Shown here one piece after another: positions 53,430-64,000 of a DNA stretch of 64,000 nt (its first letter is position 1; each line of letters begins with the position of its first letter). The position numbers were made by a program, and so were the translations under genes. Where the stretch lies: positions 147,492,854-147,556,853 of the forward strand of contig CM038052.1 in NCBI GenBank assembly GCA_021397845.1. Reading direction: 5' to 3'. Under the pieces are notes generated by a model that saw nothing but the letters and a program-made list of their open reading frames with translations, was not told where the DNA came from and did not search any database. Source of the DNA: Areca catechu. Its lineage: Eukaryota; Streptophyta; Magnoliopsida; Arecales; Arecaceae.

Positions 53430-55059
53430 CCTTGCTCGAGAAAATTAGGGTTTGTAATAAGGATTGACCTGATCAACCCAATTTTGAGTCTGTAATTTTG
53501 TCATTTCAATTTTTGTTGAGTCATGTTGACTCAGTCCAAGTCCAGGTCCAGGTTGGCGCCATTCCCTCTGCCATAGGGTGCCACATTTTTTCTTTCATGA
53601 TCCAGCTACAAGTGGGTGCCACACTCCTTGCCACATCTCCATACAGTGTCTTTGGTCCCCACACCATAAGAAGTAAGTTCCCCTTTTTCTTGCACCACTT
53701 GGGGGAGAAATCCATCAAGATACCTCAATCCAAGGAGGAGCCAACTTCTTTCCAGATAAACCCAAGCCAGGATGGCAAGAATTTTTCTTGAAGAGAGGAT
53801 CAAGGATGTGCCCTACAATGTTCCATAAAAATCCAAGTTATAAAAGGGAAGAGAGCATGTCTTGGGAAGAAATTCAAGGAGGTTCCCAAAAGTTTCCAAA
53901 AGTGCCAAAGCCATGAAAGGAAGAAGCCTAAACTTGTGGAGCAAGACTAGGAGGTGTCCAAATGAGCCAAACCATGAAGGGAAAATCCTTGATTCATGGA
54001 GAGATACTAGGAGACACCCCCATAACCTGCCATTTGAAGATGATTTTCAAGTTTTCTTGGAGTTTTTGGGCTGCCCACTCATGAAAGGAGTCTTGGGAAG
54101 AGAATTTGATGCCTAAAGTGTGGGTTAGTCCTATTAGTCCCACATGGGAAATGTATAAAATTTTATTTCTTTGTTATGTCTATATATTCAACTCTATGTA
54201 ACTCTTGAATATAATGATGAATGAAATCAATTTCTTTGTGAGCAACTTTGTGTTTCTCTCTTCCGCACTTGTATTCAAGTGTTGAGCTCCGTGAGGGAGT
54301 AAATCCGGGTTCCCTAGGAACCTTGAGGAGGTGTGAGATCTCCAACCCCAAAACTCTAGCTTAGTCCACCCATCTCTACTCCACCACCACCAAACCCTAA
54401 TTTTCCATCTACATCCCACAGCCCCTCTCTTCCACATAGAGGCCGGCCACCAGCATCCAGGTTCAGATCAACTGTTTCAACTATAGAGCATGTTCAAAGA
54501 AGAGTCAGATCAGTATCAAGATCTCCGGAACTTCTACATCCAACAATCTTCATTAAGTCCTCAGGTCAGTGTCTTTCTTTGAGTTTCTGGTTCTTTTTTT
54601 TTTGTTCTTCTTCTTCCAGATCTTGAGTTCGAGAAGAAGGCCAACCTTGCCATAGGACTACAATCCGAGGATCCATTGCGAAGATACCCCGTCTCCAAGG
54701 ATCCTACAATCTGCTCGAGAGTGTCCTTCAATTGAAGCAGTGAGAGATATCACAGTCAGGTATAAAACCTTCTCTTCTCTCTTCGTCTGTTTCTTGAAAG
54801 AGGAGTAAACCCTAGGTCTGGGGGTTTCTCAATCCCCAGCGATTCTACTTCTGAGTTACTCTGATAATCCACTCCTTTTAATTATGCTTTCTGTCATTTC
54901 TTAGTTTCTTTCAACATTAGTTTATCTTTCCTTTGAGTCAAAGCCGACTTCTGAAAATAAATAAATAAAAAAAATATATTAATTTTAATTTACTTTCGCA
55001 TCGCATCATCTTTTTTTGTTCTGCATCATTTTTGGTATCAGAGCTTTCGTGCTGCATCA
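53372..55059 (+). repeat. 3' LTR of G
   Basis: Matches the 5' LTR, including the internal PBS copy at 55033-55044 and the end GCTGCATCA. TSD tggcg follows. Confidence 0.93.
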
Positions 55060-55064
55060 TGGCG

Positions 55065-56372
55065 TGAGGCAGCTGCAGCAACAGCAACACTCCCTGATCA
55101 CTCAATCGCAGCCAGGGACCCCCGTAGCTCAAGCTGCGGGCTCTCGTAGAAGCCTGTGCTCCATCCAAGGCAGGCCATCCCATCCGCGGGCAGTGGCCAA
55201 CCCCCGTGGGAGTCATCAGATCCCCACGAAGAGAAACCATACCGGGTCGGCATACCACGAGAGCCGATCCCTAGTGGACAAGAATGATGCCGCTAGGTGC
55301 AACAAGCACCGCCGGGCAAGGCCCCTTGCCGCGACCTATCGACACCTTCTTCTCCAACGGCCTCAGTGGAAGGTTCCACTGATGAGGCCATCAGGCATCT
55401 AGCTGAAATGCGCTTGGAAGAGCAAAAGCGCAAACTGGCGAAACTCTCCCACCGGTTTGCTAGCATGCAGGGTTCTCCCAACGAGCCGGTGGGCTATAAT
55501 GCCCAACCACCCTTCTCCTAGAAATCCAAGAGGAATCGATTCCGAGTCGGTTCTGCATGCCTCAGGTGGATCCCTACGATGGGACCACCGATCCCCTGGA
55601 CCACTTGGAGAGCTATAAAACTCTCATTAGAGTCCAGGGGATGATGGATGCCCTCCTGTGCATCGCCTTCCCGGCTATACTCCGGAAGGCCGCTCGAGTT
55701 TGGTTTACCTGCCTCGAGCCTGAATCTATCAACTCCTTCTAGCAGCTGGAAGGAAAGTTTGTGGTGCACTTCGACGCTTGTCAAAAGGTGCCAAAGGAGG
55801 TGGATAGCCTTTTCTCCATTCGCCAACAAGACCAGGAGCTGCTGTGGAACTATGACACCCGCTTCAAGATCGCTGCCCTGGAGATCTACAGCCTGGACTA
55901 GCCCATCACCATGCTGGCATTGAAGGAGGGCTCAAGACCTCCCGACTGACGTATTCCTTGGACAAAAAGCCACCCAAGATATACTACAAACTCCTCCTTC
56001 GCATCCACAAATACATCCGAGTTGAAGAAGCTTGCTCCAAGGGACGCACCTGGAACCCGAAGGCCTGGGCAGCCTGTGAACTTTCGATCGGGACCGAAGC
56101 CAAAGAATGGTCCCGCTTCGGAGCAGACCTTCGCTCTCCTCCTTTCCCCAAGAACGAAGATTCTCATGAAAATAGAGGGCGAGCGCTACCTCTGTCGACC
56201 TCCTCCTCATAACCCGAAGAACCGTAGCGACAAAATGAAGTATTGCCAGTTCCATCATGACCGTGGCCACGACATGGAGGAGTGCCATAACGTAAAGAGG
56301 AAGATTGAGGACTTGATCAAGAGGGGCTATCTCAAGAAGTACGTGGGAAGAGAGTAAAAGAAAAAAATGTGG
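55065..56372 (+). pseudogene. gag: TatE gag continuation
   Basis: After G the sequence reads on through a Gln-rich stretch (RQLQQQQHSL). Capsid motifs MPQVDPYDGTTDPLDHLESY (55557 on) and ARVWFTCLEPESINSF follow, then a basic region and the zinc knuckle CQFHHDRGHDMEECH (about 56243-56287), ending KRGYLKKYVGRE with a stop at about 56355. The equivalent order in TatC confirms it is Gag. Frames change at about 55310, 55550 and 55930. Copia I begins at 56373 right after it. Confidence 0.82.
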
Positions 56373-58672
56373 TGCAGGTGCCTACGCTAAGCATGCAACA
56401 GCACAGGGAGTAGGTAAATATTTTAAAACATTTTTAAAATAAATACAGAAAATACCGACTCCGCACAAGATCTAGCATATGCAAGATGCATGTATTGGCA
56501 TGATACAGGACATATAATATTTATAAACATTTTAATAAATCTAGATCTACACATGCACCGAAATTAAAAACCCAAAAACATACCTTATTCCCAGCTGGAA
56601 TAAGTCTGGGATAAACCTGGAATAGACTGGAATAACTGGAATAAAGTTATTCCAGTCGTCTTCCACCTTGGGCTGAAAATAGGGCTTCCGAAAAGTCCCT
56701 GGAACGCTGCCTTCCGGACCTCCGATCGCTCCCAAATTTGAGCTGTAGATTCTTAAGGAAGTTCTCTTCGATTTGGCACTGGTTTCTGCAAGAAAAACTA
56801 AGCCAATAAATCATAAAAAATTGCCAAAGTCTGCTGCACGAAAATGGTAGCAGAATGGAGTAGCAGCCTTCGTCGTTGGATTTCGGGCAACTGGAGCGAT
56901 CCCGGCTCGCGTGGTTGGCTCAAAGGAGTAGAAGAATACTCCCTATAGAGGGGAGACACGCCCGGGGCTCTCCGATCCCTCTCCATGCGCGATGCTAGCC
57001 GCCGGAAAAGGGGTTCACGGTCACAGGTTGCTGCAGCAAAACAGAATTGCTGCAGCAGGGATTTTTGAGCAGTTTAAAGAGAGGATTGATGCCTTGTTTC
57101 TCTCCCTCACACACTCCAAATCCCAGTGTATCCAAGCTCTATAACAGGGGTCACTCAAAGAACACCTTGCTTTTCTTTTTTTGCTCCTCATACGCTGGGT
57201 TTTTCCACGTCGCAACAGGGGATGGCTGGGTGGTATAAGAAGGCAGCGGAGAGAGGGAAATAGAGAGGGAGGGAGGCCAAGGGGTCACCGGCTGCAATTA
57301 ACCCAATAAACCAGCCATTAACAGGGGATTAAAGCCATTAAACAAGGTTTAATTCTAGCGGGTTGAGGGAGGAGAAGAGACGCGGGACGAAAAGGCTTTC
57401 ATGGACGTTTGGCCTGTGTTTGGAATTCCTCCATACAAATGACCGTGTAAAACGGTCCAAGGGGAGAAAAACCAAGGTGGAAACTGGTTCAACCAAAAAC
57501 CGGTCCAATCCCTTTAAACCATACCGTTCAATCCAATTGGACCTGGTTCAAGGAATAAAATTGGTTCACAACCAATTGGAGGCCGAAACAAGCTCCGAAT
57601 CAGTTCAAAACTGATTCAGAAAAATCCTGGCGCAGTGCTGGTCAACCCGGAACATTTTTCGGTCGACACAGACAAGGGCAAGACGGGAAAAGAGTGCTCA
57701 AAAATACTGTGACCATAAAACCAAGACGATTCCCAATCGTAATCGGTATCCGGATCAGAGAGTTATCCTCTATGGCGTGTGACCTCATAGGTTCGAACCT
57801 AAACGGTAGCACCAGAACAATTCTAGTACCAGCACAGGAAACCATCTAGCAATGGGTCCCGGCGTCCGGATAGGTCGAAGATGCGGGAGCAAACTATCGA
57901 ACCTCTGGCATATGGTTACCGTATAATTCATCCCTTTGACCTCAAATGCTCAAGACGACTGAGATTGGGCCGCCAACCCAGACTGAGTCAGTCGACTACG
58001 TGTCTCAACCTCGCAAGCCTAATGACTCTTCACTAGGGCTACCCCGGCCGAGGATTTGCTAAATTGAGATACTGCAAGACATTCAATCCAAACTGTTTGG
58101 ACAGGTCAATTCCATCTTGGTCCATCACTGCTCCACAAGTACTTGCCTGTACCCAGAAACCTTCCGTCATCGGATTAAAAATCCGGGTAGTCCGGCACCA
58201 AAGCACAGGGAGTTGCTTGCAAGCTACCGCGATGACCTCAGGTCAGAGGGACACTTATACCCATATCCAATCGTGAGTATCCCTTTGGCAGAAAGGGACT
58301 GCACGGAGTCACGTTCAATGAGATATCACATATATCCCACTTGCAGATTACATTAGTGTCACCACACTCATTTGGTCAAGAGGACAACCAAACGATGTGA
58401 ACTACAACAACCTATACTTGATATATTGCCGTCCAGTACAATATATCCTTTGGTTGTGAACCGGGTTTAAGGACCACTCGATACATCCTCTCTGTATCGA
58501 AGTCAGTGTAGTCCTAAGGACTTCATCATATAGGAAAGAGTTCATTTCAGGGAAATTCAATACGTGATGAGCTGCCAAAAATTATATTTTATTAATTCAT
58601 TGAAAAAGTATAATACTTAGCACAACCGCCTACAACCCAGGCGATTGGCTTTGGGACACAATTCCCAACAAC
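56373..58672 (-). repeat. 3' LTR of Copia I
   Basis: On the minus strand it begins TGTTGGGAATTGTG at 58672 and ends GGTAGGCACCTGCA-type sequence at about 56373. The left edge could be a few bases earlier because tggtgcagg offers two TG starts. The copy at 26926-29161 supports the limits. Confidence 0.85.
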
Positions 58673-58737
58673 TTCCACTTGTACTAAAGCCAATCAGAAG
58701 AGTATCTAATACCCATTTCCCATTTACAATAGTCAAA

Positions 58738-61700
58738 CTATTTTATTCCGAGGGCTTTAGTGAAGGGGTCGGCCAGATTTTCTTTTCTATCGATCTTCAG
58801 AAGATTGATGTCGCCTCGTTCCACGATCTCTCGTACGAGGTGGTAGCGCTGCAGGATGTGCTTGGTGCGGTGATGAGCTTTTGGCTCCTTAGCTTGAGCA
58901 ATGGCTCCAGTGCTGTCACAGTACACCGGAACAGGACCATCTAGGGAAGGTGCCACCCCTAGCTCTCCAAGGAACTTTCGCAACCACACAGCTTCCTTTG
59001 CTGCATCTGATGCTGCAATATATTCTGCTTCGCATACCGAGTCTGCAACAGTTGCCTGCTTAGAACTTTTCCAGCAGACCGCTCCTCCGTTCAGGGTAAA
59101 TACAAACCCTGACACACTCTTGCTATCATCTCTATCTGACTGGAAACTGGAGTCAGTGTACCCCACAAGTTTCAAGTCAGGTTCTCCATAAATCAGCCAT
59201 TGATCTTTAGTGTTTCTCAAATACTTGAGGATGGACTTAACCACCTTCCAATGCGCCTCACCTGGGTCAGACTGGTATCTACTCACTACTCCTAGTGAGT
59301 ATGCCACATCTGGTCTAGTACAAGTCATAGCATACATGATAGAGCCTACTGCAGAAGCATAAGGTACTCTACTCATGCGCTCTCTTTCCTCAGGAGTTGT
59401 CACACAATCCCTTTTGGAAAGAGTAATTCCAGAACCTATCGGAAGATAGCCTTTCTTGAAATTTTCCATGCTGAACCGTTTCAGCACGGTATCTATGTAC
59501 ATAGACTGGGACAGTCCCAAAAGCTTCTTGGATCTATCTCTATAGATCTTCATACCTAGTATGTAAGAAGCTTCACCCAAGTCCTTCATGGAGAACTGAG
59601 ATGATAACCAGACCTTTATTCCTTGTAATGCTGCGACGTCATTCCCGATTAAGAGAATGTCGTCAACATACAATACTAGGAATACAATCACAGAACCATT
59701 AACCCATTTATAGATGCACGATTCTTCTCCGTTCTTAACGAAGCCATACGATTTGATACACCTATCAAACCGTAAGTTCCAACTTCGAGATGCTTGCTTG
59801 AGTCCATAGATGGACTTCTGCAATTTGCATACTTTTGATTCATCTGTGGATGTGAACCCTTCAGGCTGTATCATATACACCTCTTCTTCCAGCTCCCCAT
59901 TTAGGAAAGCGGTTCGGACATCCATCTGCCAGATCTCGTAATCAAAATATGCTGCCAAAGCAAGCATGATCCGAACAGACTTGAGCATTGCCACAGGGAA
60001 AAATGTCTCGTCATAATCGATACCATATCGCTGACGATACCCTTTGGCAACCAGACGGGCTTTATAGGTCTCTACCTTCCCATCTGCGCCCCTTTTCCTC
60101 TTGAAGATCCATTTACACCCGATGGATTTTATTCCTTCAGGCGGATCAACCAATGTCCAAACATTGTTGATTTCCATAGACTCCATTTCGGATCGCATGG
60201 CTCCAAGCCATGCCTCAGAGTCAGATCTCTTAAGTGCATCCATATAGGTTATCGGATCCTCATTGTTCTCATCGAGCTCAATGGGATCACCGTCCCGGAC
60301 CAAGAAACCGTAGTATCTGTTCGGCTGACGCGGTATTCTACCGGATCTCCTAATGGGTTCTGGGTGTGATTCAATCACAGCCGGTTCTACGATGTCCTTA
60401 GAGTGTGTAGGTTCTTCTATTGGCTGAACTTCATCAAGTTCAATCTTAGAGGCTATAGTTCCTTCTTCAAGGAACTCCTTTTCCAAAAAGATAGCTCTAA
60501 GAGCAACGAACACTTTTTGTTCATTCTCCAAGTAGAAGAAATACCCTTTGGTTTCCTTAGGATAACCAACGAATAAACACCGATCAGACCTAGGACCAAG
60601 TTTGTCTGAGTCTAAACGCTTTACGTAAGCCGGACAACCCCAGACCCGAAGGTGTGAGATTGATGGTTTACGTCCATTCCACATCTCATACGGAGTGGAG
60701 ACAACAGATGTACTTGGAACATTATTTAATAAGTAACAGGCTGTCAGAAGCGCATATCCCCAAAAGGATAGCGGCAGAGTTGCAAAGCCCATCATGGATC
60801 GAACCATGTCCAACAAGGTTCGATTCCTCCTTTCGGACACACCATTCAACTATGGTGTTCCTGGAGGAGTCCACCGAGAGAGAATTCCATTCTTCTCAAG
60901 ATATGTCAAAAAAGTACCAGATAAGTATTCGCCACCTCGATCAGATCGAAGGGTTTTAATACTTTTTCCAGTTTGCTTTTCTACTTCATTACGGTATCGT
61001 TTGAACATTTCAAACGACTCAGACTTATGTCTCATTAAAAAGACATAACCGAACCTTGAAAAGTCGTCTGTAAAAGTAATGAAATATTTGTATTCTCCTA
61101 TAGCACTAACTGTCATCGGTCCACATACATCAGTATGTATTAGACTTAGAAGTTCTGTAGCTCGTTCACCTTTTCCAGTAAAAGGTGACTTGGTCATTTT
61201 ACCAAGTAAACAGGATTCACAAGTGGGCAGTGATTCAGAATTACTGACCTCGAGGAGTCCATCTCCTCGCATTTTGTTTATCCTATTTTGGTTAATATGA
61301 CCTAGCCTACAGTGCCAAAGATACAAATCGTTGACATTATCCAACCTTGAGCGTTTGCTGGAAGTGTACATTACACTAACAGGCCTTGATAGTACGTATA
61401 TGCCATTATTTAATCTAGCTTTCATTATAACAGAGTTATTCAAAATAACATTGCAAAAATCTCCTTTTATTGATAGTTCAAAACCATAACTAGCCAAAAG
61501 GCCTACAGAGATTATACACATAATGAAACTAGGACAATAGTGACAGTCGACTAGTTCGACAGTACAAGACTCAAAGACAAGACGCAGGACTCCAACCGCC
61601 AGTACTGGAACACGATTTCCATTCCCGATGCTCAGAAACTGTTCTCCATCTTCAAATCTTCTGCTAACTTGAAGTCCCTGTAACGAATTACAAACATGAA

Positions 61701-62628
61701 TTGGACTACCAGTATCCAATACCCAGTTAGCAGTATCAACAATTGAGTAATTACAAGGTCTTATCATATAAATACCTTGTTCAGCAGACTTCTGCTTTCT
61801 CGGCCTGTTCGGATCAAGGGACACTATATAAAGAGGACAGTTCCTCTTCCAGTGTCCCTTCTTCTTGCAGTGGAAGCACTCTGCAGAAGACTGATCAGCC
61901 TTAAACTTCCTGGTCTGACTCGGGCCAGGAGCATTCTGCACCTTCTTTCCTTTTTTATTTATTTTCTTCTTCCCTTTCTTAAAGGGACGACGACCTCTAC
62001 TTCCTCCCACTAAATTCACCACCCTCTTATTCAGTTGGTGGTCTTTCTCGAAAGTCTGCAGCAACCCCAAAAGACCATGGTAGTTGACTGCAGGCTTGTT
62101 CATTCTATAATGATCAAGAAAGTCAAGATAGGAGGAGGGAAGAGAATTCAGGATCGCATCCTTGCCGAGCTGCTCGTGCAAGGGGCATCCGAGTTTGCCC
62201 AGTTTTTCGATCAACTCGATCATGTACAATACATGATCAGTGACTGAACCGCCATTCGGCATCTTGGAGTTGTAGATGGCACAAGACACTTTGTACCGTT
62301 CTACATCATCCGGGGTGCCGAAGGATTCCTTCAACTTTTGAAGGATTTCATCAGGTTGGGCCTCCTCGAATTTACGAGTGAACTCGTTGTTCATCGCCGC
62401 TAGCATAATGCAACGGACAGTAGTCCGATCAGAGACCCACTTCAAATAAGCATCTCTGACCGCACTCCGTGCATTAGCGGGAGGGATTTCAGGTGCCGGA
62501 TCCGTTATCACATACAGGATCCGTTCGTGCTCCAGAACTATTCTCAACTTTCGATACCAACTATCGAAGTTATGACCCTTTAACTTCTCGTTATCGAGAA
62601 GTGACCGGAGCGACAAGTTTGAAGACAT
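58738..62628 (-). pseudogene. gag-pol: Copia I gag-pol polyprotein with a single in-frame amber codon
   Basis: The start at 62628 (MSSNLSLRSLLDNEKLKG) is preferred over an ATG 21 bases upstream. The Gag region is followed by a zinc knuckle CFHCKKKGHWKRNC (about 61879-61838), protease WVLDTGSPIHVC (about 61724-61690) and the pre-integrase HCCH domain (LWHCRLGH to CESCLLGK, about 61320-61190). Core integrase Asp residues lie in HTDVCGPM and RSDRGGEY. A TAG at 60852-60850 comes just after WTPPGTP. The frame then continues unbroken through the core Glu region (NGVSERRNRTLL), RT with YVDDILLIGND (about 59670-59640), and RNase H (GYTDSSFQSD, ADSVCEAEYIA, YCDSTGAIAQAK), stopping at 58738. All catalytic motifs are present. 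The TAG stands where relatives have Gln. Confidence 0.93.
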
Positions 62629-64000
62629 CTGAAAAGAAAACAAGACCAAATTAGTTTATGAATTAATAACTTAACCAAAAGACTTGGACTTTAGTCTAAA
62701 GGTTTCTCCCACTAATTTTTCAGATTGGTAGTCTCTGACTCCAATCCGTGAAAACAACATTTTTCAAGTGGGTACTGAAATCCAATAGGCCACGCATGAG
62801 CCCGACTATGGCAGGCTCACCCATACGAGCCTAAAGGTAGGTTCGTAAACCAATTGTTTCCCTAAACAATTTTCAGTATTTTATTTTGCCCCAGAGAACA
62901 CCCCAATCGGCCTAGGGGCCTCCTATTGCGGGTCTTTGGTTAGGTCCAACCATTAAAATGACTAATCCAATGCTTCCAGCTAACTAAAGACCAAGCCCGA
63001 CTATGGCCGGCCCACCTGGTCCCGTTAAGGAGGTTGCACTGAACCATCATCGATCAGATAGAAATTCCAGTCACCGGATGTACACCCGTTCTATGGAACT
63101 GCCGATGCACACCAAGCTAGTGGACACATTTCTATCCAACTTAATGGGAGGCTAAGACACTTTCAATTCCTTGACTTAGTCTTTTTAAGGGCCTAATAAT
63201 TTTTAGAGGATTTTTTTTTTGTGACAGAAGAAAAAGGTAAGGACATGGATCATCCTCCCACTAAATCAATCAGATTCCAGGAGGGTTGAATTAAATCAAC
63301 AATTGATCCATGGGCACCTATTGATCAGTCAGACCGATCAACCTGGGTGACATGGGTTAACTCGACTCATTGAGCTTTTCCAATCAGTTCTGGTCGACTC
63401 GACTAGCCAGGTAGGTGAGATCATGGGTGAGTATCCGTCATTAACCATCTTTCCTAGACACCAACCAAGTTGGCCAGGAAAGAGGTAGCCTCATACAACC
63501 ATGATCACAATTGCCAAACCTGCCTCGACACCAGTCGGTTTACCAGACTCGATCAGACTAGCCTAAAGACTCGGGCGTCCACAGAGCCACTAATTAGATC
63601 CATTTTAGATGAACGGATCAACTAATCTAACTATTAGATAGTTCTAAAGAAGGATCTTAAACAACATTTGTTTAATCTTCTTTTAATCCGATTCAACTAA
63701 ACTTAGGTCTAACCCAGTTATGGACCCAACTAATCAGCTAACCCAATTAACCCAATTTGGCTTATGCAAATTTTATTAGATTTCATAAACCTAAAAATTT
63801 TTATTAAGCCAAATACTTAATTAAAATATTTTTTAATTAAGTCTCTATGTAAAACAATTTTACATCTTAAATTATGCATCATATCCAGATTTATACTTTT
63901 ATAAATATTATATGACCCAAATAACAAAATTATAAATCATGCCAAATATATAATTTTTAATTTCTTTTTGATTTCCTTAAAGGATCCTTCTGAAGAGGCC
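62629..64000 (-). other. Long untranslated leader of Copia I
   Basis: At least 1.37 kb upstream of the polyprotein with no long conserved frame. A repeated gcccgactatgg-ggc motif occurs at about 62802 and 62996. No tRNA-Met primer site or LTR end is seen, so the 5' LTR starts beyond 64000. The final 250 bp are AT-rich. Confidence 0.7.

Larger units (their letters stand above)
48180..55059 (+). mobile_element. G: non-autonomous chromovirus with an unknown coding region in place of pol
   Basis: LTRs 48180-49868 and 53372-55059 (1689 and 1688 bp) differ at a few dozen sites or fewer. Flanking duplications are tggcg (48175-48179 and 55060-55064). The PBS, leader, Gag N-terminus and chromodomain match F. 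Protease, RT, RNase H, the integrase zinc domain and most of its core are absent. A continuous frame of about 558 codons with one TAG fills the space. It must have been copied by enzymes in trans. Confidence 0.9.
45654..56372 (+). mobile_element. TatE: Tat-lineage Gypsy 5' part, interrupted by G, cut by Copia I
   Basis: The LTR-like region (about 45654-47916) is followed by a primer site starting TGGCATGTTAGG at 47920, close to that of TatA and TatB. Gag begins before G and resumes at 55065, ending at 56372 where Copia I starts. No protease or pol is seen before the cut; they would lie beyond the right edge if they survive. The left boundary is uncertain by tens of bases. Confidence 0.7.
56373..64000 (-). 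mobile_element. I: nearly intact Ty1/Copia element (Angela/Tork-like), truncated by window edge
   Basis: Read on the minus strand: leader (from beyond 64000 to 62629), a 1297-codon polyprotein frame (62628-58738), a short purine-containing stretch, then the 3' LTR (58672-56373). The 5' LTR lies outside the window. The domain order Gag, protease, integrase, RT, RNase H is that of Copia. The long leader and 2.3-kb LTR, together with Gag motifs, fit the Angela/Tork group. Confidence 0.9.

Noticed and set aside
1..64000. Host protein genes, tRNA or rRNA genes
   Set aside because: Every sizeable recognised coding region is a retroelement domain or antisense element gene. The tggtatcagagc strings are primer binding sites, not tRNA genes.

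Overview
This is a repeat-rich stretch of a plant nuclear genome. I found no ordinary host gene, tRNA or rRNA. Almost all of the 64 kb is LTR retrotransposons nested in one another. Gag-pol lineages limited to plants point to a flowering plant: Tat-lineage Ty3/Gypsy with a second, archaeal-type RNase H and antisense genes, chromodomain Gypsy, and an Angela/Tork-like Copia. The Copia type and LTR style would suit a monocot such as a palm, but that is only a weak inference.

Layout. (1) TatA, 1-5074, minus strand: 5' LTR and decayed gag-pol, running off the left edge. (2) TatB, 5160-13961, plus strand: both LTRs present; a large deletion fuses gag to integrase, followed by two antisense genes. 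(3) TatC, 14245-24606, plus strand: complete order LTR-gag-PR-RT-RH-aRNH-IN-minisatellite-antisense gene-LTR, broken by many stops. (4) TatD, from 24798, plus strand: an old element cut into pieces by J (26042-31848, TSD ggatt), solo LTR K (33842-35673, TSD caaga) and chromovirus F (35965-44944, TSD tatag). Its reading frame resumes after each insertion until 45398. (5) A short Copia-like LTR piece (45399 to about 45653), then TatE (LTR with a 185-bp repeat array, PBS, gag). TatE is itself interrupted by non-autonomous chromovirus G (48180-55059, TSD tggcg) and then by Copia I (56373 to the right edge, minus strand). J contains a further Copia-I-type LTR (26926-29161).

How the parts relate. 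F (nearly intact, two frameshifts) and G (no protease, RT, RNase H or complete integrase) share their PBS, leader, Gag N-terminus, chromodomain and LTR ends, so G was probably mobilised by F-like enzymes. J and K belong to the same wider group by LTR motifs and, for J, by PBS and pre-3'LTR hairpin. Copia I has one uninterrupted polyprotein frame except for a single amber codon.

Most interesting: three antisense genes in TatB and TatC, each with its own TATA box and an intron at the same protein position; a repeat-containing unknown coding region replacing pol in G; a copy of the PBS carried inside both LTR ends of G; a perfect or near-perfect hairpin just before the 3' LTR of F, G and J; and a fragment resembling plant beta-ketoacyl-CoA reductase captured in J.
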